6,310 bases of DNA from an uncultured Rubrobacteraceae bacterium (GTDB lineage: Bacteria > Actinomycetota > Rubrobacteria > Rubrobacterales > Rubrobacteraceae), in contig CADCUW010000238.1 in assembly GCA_902805985.1 (NCBI GenBank), positions 1 to 6,310 on the forward strand. The letters run 5' to 3'. A program made the translations under genes and the position numbers. The notes below the pieces were generated by a model. The model was not told where the DNA came from. It made no database searches and worked only from the letters and a program-made list of their open reading frames with translations. Of the stretch, positions 1-5,716 are shown one piece after another. The first letter of the stretch is position 1. Each line of letters opens with the position of its first letter.

Positions 1-733
1 CGTCGGCCGTCAGGACGCCGGTGGCGTCGGTCCCGGAGAACAGGACCCGGTCTATGACCACGTCCCCGTGGATGATGAGGTTCGGACGCGCCCGCACGTC
101 CCCGGGCAGGTACACCAGCGCGGTGTTCTGGCGCACCTCGTCCACCACGTCCACCGGGTAGGCGTCGACACCGTCCTGGTCGCGGCCGTTGAAGTCGTGC
201 ACCCGCTTGTACCCCTCGGCAACGGAGGCGTCGATGAACGCCCGCATCGACGCGCTCATCTCCTCGTACCGGCGCTGGCGGATCGGCAGGGGACCACCAC
301 GTCCGTGGTCGTCCCCGTCACCGTCGGGTGCGTCCTCCAGGGCCCGGTAGATCGGGAGCACCTCCTCGAAGGACCAGCCCTGGATCCTGTGCGCGGCCCA
401 CTTGTCGAAGTCGTCCCTGCGGGCGCGCAGGGCCACCGTGGCGTTGACGGCCGAGCTGCCACCGAGGACCTTGCCGCGCGGGACGGAGATCACCGGTGAG
501 CCCTCGCTCCCGCGGGCGGTGTAGCCCCAGTCGTGCTCAGCGTCGCCGCCGACCCGAGCGGCCTCGAGCAGGACGTCCGGTTGCTGGCCGGCGGCGTAGG
601 CGTGGCCGGCTTCGAGGAGCAGCACGGACCGGGCGGGGTCCTCGCTCAGGCGCCGGGCGAGGACCGCACCGGCCGAGCCTCCACCGACGATGATCACGTC
701 AGCGACCTCGTGGGCCGCATCAAAACTGGACAT
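1..733 (-). CDS. GMC-family FAD-dependent oxidoreductase (choline/alcohol dehydrogenase type), N-terminal 244 residues
   Basis: This is the N-terminal part of a glucose-methanol-choline flavoprotein. These enzymes oxidise an alcohol to an aldehyde or ketone using FAD. The frame is open from the ATG at 731-733 to the window edge, so the C-terminal half, with the catalytic His and His/Asn pair, is not visible. Family members usually have about 500-560 residues. The Rossmann FAD motif GGGSAG is at residues 17-22, with the ribose-binding Glu at about 41 (LLLEAG). The GMC signature 1 begins with GKVLGGSSAVN at residues 87-97 and fits the pattern through Asp110. The start is set by a GGAAGG-type ribosome binding site at about 739-746 and by the FAD motif lying directly after the N-terminus. 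It is the last visible gene of the left operon, 262 bp after the SnoaL-like gene, and may have its own promoter. The substrate is unknown. The family call is firm. Confidence 0.93.
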   Translation of the reverse strand, partial: MSSFDAAHEVADVIIVGGGSAGAVLARRLSEDPARSVLLLEAGHAYAAGQQPDVLLEAARVGGDAEHDWGYTARGSEGSPVISVPRGKVLGGSSAVNATVALRARRDDFDKWAAHRIQGWSFEEVLPIYRALEDAPDGDGDDHGRGGPLPIRQRRYEEMSASMRAFIDASVAEGYKRVHDFNGRDQDGVDAYPVDVVDEVRQNTALVYLPGDVRARPNLIIHGDVVIDRVLFSGTDATGVLTAD

Positions 734-818
734 CAGAGCCTTCCTTCTGCCGGGCCCTCACCGGGCCGGGCGAACTTTTTGAGGGAGCGGGCACGAAACC
801 TCGCCGTAATGTGTGGGA

Positions 819-846
819 CGTATAGGCCGACCAAACCTGACGGCAA
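819..846 (-). promoter_or_regulatory. Candidate sigma-70 promoter for the GMC oxidoreductase gene
   Basis: In the 262-bp gap before the GMC gene, the minus strand reads TTGCCG (841-846), a 16-bp spacer, then TATACG (819-824). Each box matches 4 of 6 consensus positions. An inverted repeat, CAACGG-N7-CCGTTG (844-862), overlaps the -35 box and could be a small operator. The match is moderate and there is no second copy for comparison, so this is only a candidate. The rest of the gap (734-995) shows no gene. Confidence 0.3.
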
Positions 847-938
847 CGGCCCAGAACCGTTGGTGGAAAGTTGCGGTGCGTTACCGGGTGGCGGCCACGA
901 TCCCGTTGTGGCATCCGATCGCCATGAAGCCGACGGAA

Positions 939-963
939 CACCCGCGGCCCGCGGCGCGGGGTG
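939..963 (-). terminator. GC-rich hairpin after the SnoaL-like gene
   Basis: An inverted repeat (CACCCGCG paired with CGCGGGGTG, one bulged G) lies about 33 bp past the stop codon of the SnoaL-like gene. It has no T-tract, so it is a weak intrinsic terminator candidate. It may only be a stabilising hairpin or chance in GC-rich DNA. Confidence 0.2.
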
Positions 964-995
964 CCGAAAGGTCGACGGTTCGGTGGATGCCGTAC

Positions 996-1391
996 TCACG
1001 AGAAGAATTCGTCGAGGGCAGCCGTCTCTTCGAGGTAGACCCTCACCTCGCTCACCAAGCCGTCCGCGCCGAAACGGCGCACCTCCACCATGCCGGTGTC
1101 GAGGCGCCTGCCGTCGCGCTCAGCCGTCGCGCGACCGAGCGCGGCCGAGCGCGTGTCGCTGGCGAGGATGTCGAAGACCTCGAACCTGAAGGTGTTGTCG
1201 GTCGTCCCGGCGGCCGTGCCGAGGAAGCCGAAGACCCCTTCCTTGCCCTCGTAGTCCCCCGCCAGGGGGCTGGCGCCGGGGACGTGCAAGACGACGTCGT
1301 CTCCCAGCGCTTGGCCGTAGGTCTTCATATCTCCTCGCGTGACGGCGTCGGCTATGCGGCGCGTGCGTTGGGCGTTCTGTTGCTCGGTCAT
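996..1391 (-). CDS. SnoaL-like / ketosteroid-isomerase-related NTF2-fold protein, 131 aa
   Basis: This is a small single-domain protein of the NTF2-like (SnoaL, ketosteroid isomerase) superfamily. The family includes polyketide cyclases, isomerases, dehydratases and many proteins of unknown role. An N-terminal helix (residues about 7-30) leads into the typical VLHVPGASPLAGDYEG strand and loop (34-49), then GKEGVFGFLG (49-58). Alternating beta strands follow, ending in VYLEETAALDEFF. His36 is in the common pocket position, but no catalytic residue can be assigned with confidence. The length is normal for a single NTF2 domain. The frame continues upstream without a stop, but the start at 1389-1391 is preferred because GAAAGGA precedes it and the domain begins immediately after it. 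It lies 176 bp downstream of the SDR gene on the same strand. The substrate is unknown. Confidence 0.85.
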   Translation of the reverse strand: MTEQQNAQRTRRIADAVTRGDMKTYGQALGDDVVLHVPGASPLAGDYEGKEGVFGFLGTAAGTTDNTFRFEVFDILASDTRSAALGRATAERDGRRLDTGMVEVRRFGADGLVSEVRVYLEETAALDEFFS

Positions 1392-1512
1392 GTGCGTCCT
1401 TTCGCTCGTCGGCGCGGTGACGCCGGTTTCGGGTCCCGCAACTTGTACACCGCCTGTAGATCTGTTCCTGGATCGGTCGGCGAGTCCCATCCGGCGACGG
1501 GCGCCGTACCTG

Positions 1513-1532
1513 CCGTCCTGGTCACGGGACGG
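1513..1532 (-). other. Hairpin in the gap between the SDR and SnoaL-like genes
   Basis: CCGTCC (1513-1518) and GGACGG (1527-1532) form a perfect 6-bp stem with an 8-nt loop, about 36 bp past the SDR stop codon. No T-run follows on the minus strand. It could cause pausing or stabilise the upstream transcript. The remaining part of the 176-bp gap shows no clear gene or promoter. Confidence 0.2.
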
Positions 1533-1567
1533 GGGCGCAGGGGTCGGACCCGGTGCGCGTGGTTGCC

Positions 1568-2344
1568 TCATACGCGGGCGACGGCCAGCGCTCCGCCGTC
1601 GACGGGCAGGTCGACGCCGGTGATGAACGAGGCCTCGTCGCTGGCCAGGAAGAGCGCGGCCCAGGCGATCTCCTCCGACTCCCCAACCCGCCCTAACGGT
1701 GACCCGGCGCTGGCGGCTGCCCCGCCATCGGGTGCCTCGAACAGGTCCGCGGTGGCCGGAGTGCGGATGACGCCGGGGGTGACGCTGTTGACGCGGACCC
1801 CCGAGGACGCGCCCTCCAGCGCCAGCTGACGGGTGAGGGCCAGGACGCCGGCCTTGGCCGCGCCGTGCGCCGCGCCGGGCACCAGGGTGGTACCGCGGTG
1901 GGCGGTGATCGACCCGACGTTGATCACCGAGGCGCCCCCCGCGGCCAGCAGGTGCGGCCAGGCCGCCCGTGTGACGCGGTAGGTGAGGTCCAGCTCACCG
2001 CCGATCGTGGCGCGCCAGGTCGCCCAGGTGTGTTCGGCGAAGGGTGAGAACTCGGTGTGGGCGGCGTTATTGTAGAGCACGTCGATGCGCCCGTAGGTGT
2101 TGATCGCGAGGTCGACCAGTCGCTCGGCGCCGCCCTCGGCGCTCAGGTCGGCGGGATGGAGTGAGACCATCTTGCCTCCGGCGGCGCGCACCATGGCCAC
2201 CGTCTCCTCCGCCGCTTCGGAGTCGACGTTCCCGCTGCCGACGACGCGCGCGCCTTCCTGCGCGAACAGCAGCGCCGCCGCACGCCCCTGCCCCCCTGTG
2301 GTTCCGGTGATCACCGCGACCTTGCCAGCCAGCCTGTCACTCAT
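1568..2344 (-). CDS. Short-chain dehydrogenase/reductase (SDR) with non-standard catalytic residues, 258 aa
   Basis: This is a classical-length SDR oxidoreductase using NAD(P). The nucleotide-binding motif TGTTGGQG is at residues 13-20. The structural NNAA motif is at 92-95, the catalytic-site Ser is 145 (INVGSI) and Lys is 164. The C-terminal part is typical, with VNSVTPGVIRTP, then LGRVGESEEIAWAALFLASD and ITGVDLPVDGG. The usual YxxxK tyrosine is replaced: the sequence reads AAHGAAKAG, with His160 four residues before Lys164. The usual helix-4 Asn position reads Glu117 (GGELDLTYRVTRAAWPHL). Related SDRs carrying ELD plus HGAAK probably form a natural subfamily, but that is from memory. The start at 2342-2344 is chosen for its AGGAAGG site. 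The longer open frame only overlaps the QOR gene end. It lies 68 bp after QOR in the same operon. The substrate is not predictable. Confidence 0.92.
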   Translation of the reverse strand: MSDRLAGKVAVITGTTGGQGRAAALLFAQEGARVVGSGNVDSEAAEETVAMVRAAGGKMVSLHPADLSAEGGAERLVDLAINTYGRIDVLYNNAAHTEFSPFAEHTWATWRATIGGELDLTYRVTRAAWPHLLAAGGASVINVGSITAHRGTTLVPGAAHGAAKAGVLALTRQLALEGASSGVRVNSVTPGVIRTPATADLFEAPDGGAAASAGSPLGRVGESEEIAWAALFLASDEASFITGVDLPVDGGALAVARV

Positions 2345-2412
2345 GGTGTGTCCTTCCTGTGATGCTCGAGGCGTCTTCGTAGTGCGCGAGGGGTGTCCGG
2401 GACCCGCGGTGC

Positions 2413-3420
2413 TCAGGGCTTGAGCACGAGCTTGCCGGTGCTGGCCCCGGTCTCGATCAGGCGGTGGGCCTCGGCGGCGTCCGCCAGCGGTAGCGTCCGC
2501 GACACCGGCACCCGGACCTGCCCGGAGGCGACCCACCCGACGAGCCGCTGCAGGGCGCCGATCGCCGTGGGCAGGCGCAGCGTGAACCAGGGACCGAGGT
2601 TGAACCCGATCAAGGACTGGTTGGGGGCGGGGTCGTAGAGGAAGGGCAGCAGGGCGGCCTCGTCCAGGTGCCCCGGGGTGCCGCTCACGGAGCCGAAGAC
2701 CACCAGGCGGCCGAACGGTGCCAGGGTGCGCAGGGTCTCGGCCAGCCGGTCCCCACCGGACATCTCCAGTGCGACGTCCACCCCCTGGCCGCCGGTGAGC
2801 TCCCGGACGGTGTCGATCCAGCCCGCCCGGCCGTAGTCGATGGTGTGGTCGGCACCGAAATCGGAGGCGATCTGGCGCTTCTCAGGCGTGCTGGCCCCCG
2901 CGATGACCGTGCCGGCACCGAGGAGCGTGGCTATCTGAACCGCGTAGCCACCCACGCCACCGGCGGCAGCGGGGATGAAGACGCTCTGCCCCTCATCCAG
3001 GGCGCCCGTCTCGGTCAGCATCAACGTGGCTGCCAGCCCGGCCACGATGATGCCCGCGGCAACGTCGGGCTCCAGGCTTTCAGGGATGGGGATCACGTTC
3101 GGGCCGTAGGCCAGGGCCAGCTCGGCGTACCCGCCGGAGGAGTCCGCGCCGACCGTGGCGAACACCGGGGTGCCCACCGCGGGCCCCTCGACACCCTCCC
3201 CGAGGGCGGCCACCGCACCCGCGACCTCAGCACCGGGGACGAAGGGCATCGTCGTGGGAACGGGGTAGTCATCACCACGACGACGCATGACGTCGGAGAA
3301 GTTCACCGCGGCCGACTCCACCCGGATCAGGACCTGACCCGGGCCCGGCTGGGGATCGGGTAACTCCACCAGTTGAAGGACCTCCGGGCCGCCGACCTCC
3401 GTCATCTGCACTGCCTTCAT
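2413..3420 (-). CDS. Zinc-independent quinone oxidoreductase (QOR type, MDR superfamily), 335 aa
   Basis: This is an NADPH-dependent quinone oxidoreductase-like member of the medium-chain dehydrogenase superfamily. Such enzymes reduce quinones or activated double bonds of enones. The N-terminus MKAVQMTEVGGPEVLQL is typical of QORs. Residues 1-120 form the GroES-like catalytic domain (VNFSDVMRRRG at 39-49, PGAEVAGAV at 62-70). The Rossmann domain carries the AAAGGVGGYAVQ nucleotide loop at 151-162. DFGADHTIDY is at 187-196, and GVDVALEMSGG at 213-223. The alcohol-dehydrogenase zinc Cys position is Phe41, and the structural zinc cysteines are absent, as expected for QOR. The C-terminus DAAEAHRLIETGASTGKLVLKP is complete. 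GGGGAG (3427-3432) sits 6 nt before the ATG. It is the first gene after promoter A and leads the SDR gene. Enoyl reductase activity is an alternative to quinone reduction. Confidence 0.93.
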   Translation of the reverse strand: MKAVQMTEVGGPEVLQLVELPDPQPGPGQVLIRVESAAVNFSDVMRRRGDDYPVPTTMPFVPGAEVAGAVAALGEGVEGPAVGTPVFATVGADSSGGYAELALAYGPNVIPIPESLEPDVAAGIIVAGLAATLMLTETGALDEGQSVFIPAAAGGVGGYAVQIATLLGAGTVIAGASTPEKRQIASDFGADHTIDYGRAGWIDTVRELTGGQGVDVALEMSGGDRLAETLRTLAPFGRLVVFGSVSGTPGHLDEAALLPFLYDPAPNQSLIGFNLGPWFTLRLPTAIGALQRLVGWVASGQVRVPVSRTLPLADAAEAHRLIETGASTGKLVLKP

Positions 3421-3439
3421 CCCGTACTCCCCGTCTATT

Positions 3440-3475
3440 GTTTAACATTGAACTATTGACAGTTTACCTTTGAAC
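3440..3475 (-). promoter_or_regulatory. Operator A: AT-rich paired repeat over the -10 and leader
   Basis: On the plus strand this 36-bp site has two related 14-mers, GTTTAACATTGAAC (3440-3453) and GTTTACCTTTGAAC (3462-3475), separated by 8 bp. Their TTGAAC ends repeat with a 22-bp period, close to two helical turns. The first 14-mer is itself nearly palindromic. The centre corresponds to the perfect palindrome of copy B but has two mismatched pairs. The position, overlapping the -10 box and transcription start, fits a repressor site (MarR or TetR type inferred). The regulator is not in the window. Confidence 0.7.
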
Positions 3476-3488
3476 AGTGTCTTGTCAA
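3461..3488 (-). promoter_or_regulatory. Promoter A for the QOR-SDR-SnoaL-GMC operon
   Basis: On the minus strand TTGACA (3483-3488) is followed by 16 bp and TAAACT (3461-3466). The -35 box is a perfect consensus match. Both boxes and the spacing are unchanged in promoter B despite differences around them, which supports function. Transcription would begin at about 3453-3455, giving a leader of roughly 34 nt before the QOR ATG. Confidence 0.82.
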
Positions 3489-3544
3489 GCGTATCGGTTC
3501 CGGGAGGTTCGTGGGCAGGTCTGTCCCCACGGCCGGGACACCCC

Positions 3545-3560
3545 GGCGCGTAAGCACGCC
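3545..3560 (-). terminator. Short hairpin after the double NTF2-like gene
   Basis: As minus-strand RNA, GGCGUG and CGCGCC can pair (one G-U) around a CUUA loop, 17 nt after the TAG stop at 3577-3579. It lies between the end of the right operon and promoter A, where a terminator is expected. There is no U-tract, so the call is weak. Confidence 0.25.
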
Positions 3561-3576
3561 GACGAGGCCAGGGCGG

Positions 3577-4455
3577 CTACTCCTCCCTGGGATTGGGCAC
3601 GCGCCCCATCGCGGCGACGAGTTCGTCGTCGGCGAGAAGCGCCGCGTCGTAGACGACGCTGAGTTGCTCGATGAGGCCGTCCTCGTCGAGGCCCAGGGCG
3701 GTGATGCCGCGCGGGATCGGGCCGGCGGGGTTGACCCACTCGTAGCCGCCGCCGCGCCCGTCGCCGAGCACGCGGCGGACGGTGGCTCCGGGGCCGTAGG
3801 GGAGGGTGTCGATCGCCCGCCCGAGGTAGCGCGTGATCGCCGGCTTGGCGCGCACCCGGATGCGCAGCGCGAAGTCATCTAGGACGGCGTCGGCGGCGAA
3901 CAGGGCCGCGGCCCGGTCCGCGTCGGCGGCGGCGAACGCCCCGGTCAGGGCGTCGACGGTCTCGCGCATCCGCGGCGCGGCGCGGTCGGGCAGCCCGTCC
4001 TCGCCGAACGTCTGCGGGAACTCGCTGGCGGGCACGGCCATCCCGTTCGCCGCGCGTGTCCCGAAGTGGCGCGCGTCCCAGTAGTCGACGAAGCGGGTGA
4101 TCTTCCCGTCCTGGAAGTCCACCGCGGAAATCGCCCTCATGTCGCCCCCGAACACCGCGGCCTCGTTCGTGACGAACACGACCGCGCTGTTCTCGTCGCC
4201 GAAGACCTGCGTCGCGTAGGACCGCCCGTCGCCGAACGTCGGCATGTACCGGGCGAACAGGTCGCGCAGGATCTCCCAGCTGAGGTTCGCCCACCCGATG
4301 ACGGCGTCGTTGTGGCTCGTGCGCTCCTTCGCGTAGAAGCTCATGAGGCCCTCGACGTCCTGGCCGGTCTTCGCCTCGAAGTACGGCTCGAGGATGGCGG
4401 CGACTGCGGGCGTGGCGTAGGTGGTATTAGGGGTGGGTAGGGGCTTGGTGGTCAT
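3577..4455 (-). CDS. Tandem NTF2/SnoaL-like two-domain protein, 292 aa
   Basis: The protein appears to contain two NTF2-fold (SnoaL-like) domains in one chain. Domain 1 covers about residues 14-135: a helix with AILEPYFEAKTGQDVEGLMSFYA (described in two parts, about 19-29 and 30-42), the strand SAVVFVTNEAAVFGG (90-104) and FQDGKITRFVDYWDARHFG (114-132). Domain 2 covers about 162-285: RETVDALTGAFAAADADRAA (164-183), ALFAADAVLDDFALRIR (184-200) and a second ITALGLDEDGLIEQLSVVYD strand pair (251-270). Both halves have the same helix, strand and 'D-G-x-I' hairpin order, although their sequences differ strongly. There is no signal peptide or membrane segment. The start is set by AGGAGG (4464-4469), 8 nt before the ATG. 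The gene follows the dioxygenase by 203 bp on the same strand and probably shares promoter B. Possible roles are isomerisation, dehydration or lactone hydrolysis of a ring-cleavage product. None can be assigned from sequence. Confidence 0.83.
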   Translation of the reverse strand: MTTKPLPTPNTTYATPAVAAILEPYFEAKTGQDVEGLMSFYAKERTSHNDAVIGWANLSWEILRDLFARYMPTFGDGRSYATQVFGDENSAVVFVTNEAAVFGGDMRAISAVDFQDGKITRFVDYWDARHFGTRAANGMAVPASEFPQTFGEDGLPDRAAPRMRETVDALTGAFAAADADRAAALFAADAVLDDFALRIRVRAKPAITRYLGRAIDTLPYGPGATVRRVLGDGRGGGYEWVNPAGPIPRGITALGLDEDGLIEQLSVVYDAALLADDELVAAMGRVPNPREE

Positions 4456-4490
4456 GTGCGGATCCTCCTCGTACGTAGTCTGACATGGTT

Positions 4491-4509
4491 GGTGCGCTGC
4501 TTACGCACC
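4491..4509 (-). other. Hairpin in the leader of the double NTF2-like gene
   Basis: GGTGCG (4491-4496) and CGCACC (4504-4509) make a perfect 6-bp stem with a 7-nt loop, about 36 nt upstream of the start codon. It could be a processing or stability element between two genes of one transcript. No T-run is present. Confidence 0.2.
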
Positions 4510-4584
4510 TTCTGTGGCCCTCGCGGCGAGGTGCTCCTCGGCGATCCGGACAAGCCCGGGGGTTTGCCGGTCAACGGACGACGC

Positions 4585-4605
4585 GAACGTTCAAGAGCGA
4601 CGTTC
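4585..4605 (-). terminator. Hairpin downstream of the dioxygenase gene
   Basis: GAACGT (4585-4590) and ACGTTC (4600-4605) form a perfect 6-bp stem with a 9-nt loop, 54 bp past the dioxygenase stop codon. It may be a weak or partial terminator between the two genes, which would lower expression of the NTF2-like protein. No T-tract supports full termination. The remainder of the 203-bp gap shows nothing else clear. Confidence 0.22.
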
Positions 4606-4658
4606 CCAACGCCTCGCCGAACGCCACCCGAACCCCTTTCTCGTTCCGGCCTCGTCCC

Positions 4659-5666
4659 TCAACCGCCGACGAGCTGCTCGACGTGCAGCGGCCTGAGGTT
4701 GGCCTCTATCTCCGCGCGCCGGTCTTCGAGGGGGGGCGGTATGATGAGGTCCTCGCCGAGGTGTTCCAGGTCGGACATCCGGGAGACCCAGGAGGGGCCG
4801 CCGTCGGTGGTCGTCAGCTCCAGGAGGATGCCGCCCGGCTCCCGGTAGTACAGGCTCTTGGCGAAGAACCGGTCCACGAGGCCCGAGGAAGGCAAGCCCG
4901 CCTGGGCCACGGCTTCGGCCCAGCGCCCGATCTCCTCTTCGTCGGTGGTCCTGAAGGCCACGTGCTGCACGCCCCCGGCCCCGAGGCACCCCCGGCCCAA
5001 CTCGGGCCTCTCCATCAGGTGCACCTCGGCGCCCGGGCCGCCCGGCCCGACCTCGAAGACGACTACCTTGCTGCCCTCGGCGTCACCAAACTCCTCCCTC
5101 TCGCGGAAGCCCATGAGGTCCACGAGCATCCGCCGCGTGGAACCGGCCCCTCCTACTGTCATGGCGTAGCTCTCGAGACCCCGGATCTGCGCCTCCGCGG
5201 GCACGGGGCTTCGGTCCCACCTCACGCCGTCAGATATCGCGGCCCCCCCGCCCTCGGCCACGAGCTGCAACCGGTGCCCCTCGGGGTCCGAGAAGGCGAT
5301 CATGGCCCGTCCGTCGTACCGCTCGGTCATGCCGCCGTGGTGGACGTCCTCGCCATCGAACCTGTCGGCCCAGTAACGCAGCGCGTCCCCGTCCGGCACC
5401 CGCAGCCCGATGGCCGACACCGAACCCGAACCCGGCCTGTTGGGGGCCGCGTGCGGAATGTCGAAGAACGTCATGATCGTGCCGTAGCTGCCGATCCCGT
5501 CGCCGTAGGCGAGGTGGTACATCGACGGGTCGTCGAAGTTGACGCCCTTGTACACCAGCCGCAGCCCGAGCGTGCGCACGTAGAAGCGCGCGTTCTCCGC
5601 CACGTCTTTCGTGATCGAGGACGTGTGGTGCAGCCCCCCAAGCTCCGTAAGCCCCGCTCTCGTCAT
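4659..5666 (-). CDS. Ring-cleaving dioxygenase, VOC (glyoxalase/bleomycin) superfamily, PcpA/LinE/MhqO type, 335 aa
   Basis: This cytosolic enzyme is predicted to bind Fe(II) and open the ring of hydroquinone- or catechol-like substrates with O2. Two VOC modules are visible, about residues 8-140 and 162-290. The start LGGLHHTSSIT followed by LGLRLVYKGVNFDDPSMYHL and GTIMTFF is characteristic of this group. The metal triad can be read as His14, His235 (GGVQHVAF) and Glu283 (GGILLEL). The spacing matches that recalled for PcpA (His11, His227, Glu276). Arg266 and Tyr273 fit the PcpA active-site Arg259 and Tyr266, and His13 fits His10. Thr13 of PcpA corresponds to Ser16 here. The length is usual. 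The start is fixed by AAGGAGG (5672-5678), 5 nt before the ATG. It is the first gene after promoter B. The real substrate is unknown, and a role in quinone detoxification like that of B. subtilis MhqO and MhqA is also possible. Confidence 0.92.
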   Translation of the reverse strand: MTRAGLTELGGLHHTSSITKDVAENARFYVRTLGLRLVYKGVNFDDPSMYHLAYGDGIGSYGTIMTFFDIPHAAPNRPGSGSVSAIGLRVPDGDALRYWADRFDGEDVHHGGMTERYDGRAMIAFSDPEGHRLQLVAEGGGAAISDGVRWDRSPVPAEAQIRGLESYAMTVGGAGSTRRMLVDLMGFREREEFGDAEGSKVVVFEVGPGGPGAEVHLMERPELGRGCLGAGGVQHVAFRTTDEEEIGRWAEAVAQAGLPSSGLVDRFFAKSLYYREPGGILLELTTTDGGPSWVSRMSDLEHLGEDLIIPPPLEDRRAEIEANLRPLHVEQLVGG

Positions 5667-5680
5667 CGCCGCCTCCTTAA

Positions 5681-5716
5681 GTTTAATATTGAACTATTAA
5701 TAGTTTATCTTTGAAC
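5681..5716 (-). promoter_or_regulatory. Operator B: paired repeat with a perfect central palindrome
   Basis: On the plus strand GTTTAATATTGAAC (5681-5694) and GTTTATCTTTGAAC (5703-5716) flank TATTAATA. The centre AACTATTAATAGTT (5692-5705) is a perfect 14-bp palindrome, and the first 14-mer is palindromic except for one pair. As in copy A, the TTGAAC ends lie 22 bp apart and the site overlaps the -10 box. This is consistent with a dimeric repressor, possibly two dimers. The regulator is not in the window. Confidence 0.72.

Larger units (their letters stand above)
3440..3503 (-). repeat. 64-bp repeated promoter module, copy A
   Basis: This segment aligns without gaps to 5681-5744, in the same orientation, with 54 of 64 identities. 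The similarity stops sharply at both ends. All ten differences are transitions. The conserved block holds the -35 box, spacer, -10 box and operator described separately, plus a TTCCGG-containing upstream stretch (read on the plus strand). It ends 20 bp before the QOR start codon. Confidence 0.93.

Noticed and set aside
813..1829. Plus-strand open frame of 338 codons
   Set aside because: It runs across the SnoaL-like gene, an intergenic gap and part of the SDR gene on the opposite strand, and its product shows no domain.
2668..3363. Plus-strand open frame of 231 codons
   Set aside because: It lies fully inside the QOR gene on the other strand and has no family features.
3440..3503. The 64-bp repeats as ends of an insertion sequence or attachment sites
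   Set aside because: They are direct rather than inverted, no transposase or integrase lies between or beside them, and their content is fully explained by promoter boxes and an operator.
3453..3878. Minus-strand frame whose C-terminus (RLTRHCSKVN) resembles that of the beta-helix protein (RLTRCCSKIN)
   Set aside because: The resemblance comes only from both frames reading through the repeated promoter DNA. It is not a shared protein domain. The real gene here is the double NTF2-like protein in another frame.
4546..4574. TTGACC at 4569-4574 as an internal promoter for the double NTF2-like gene
   Set aside because: No acceptable -10 box is found at 16-18 bp, where the sequence is GC-rich.
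4485..5714. Plus-strand open frame of 409 codons across the dioxygenase region
   Set aside because: It is antisense to the dioxygenase, whose family motifs and ribosome binding site are clear. Its translation is rich in Arg, Pro, Gly and His without any recognisable domain, as expected for the opposite strand of GC-rich DNA.
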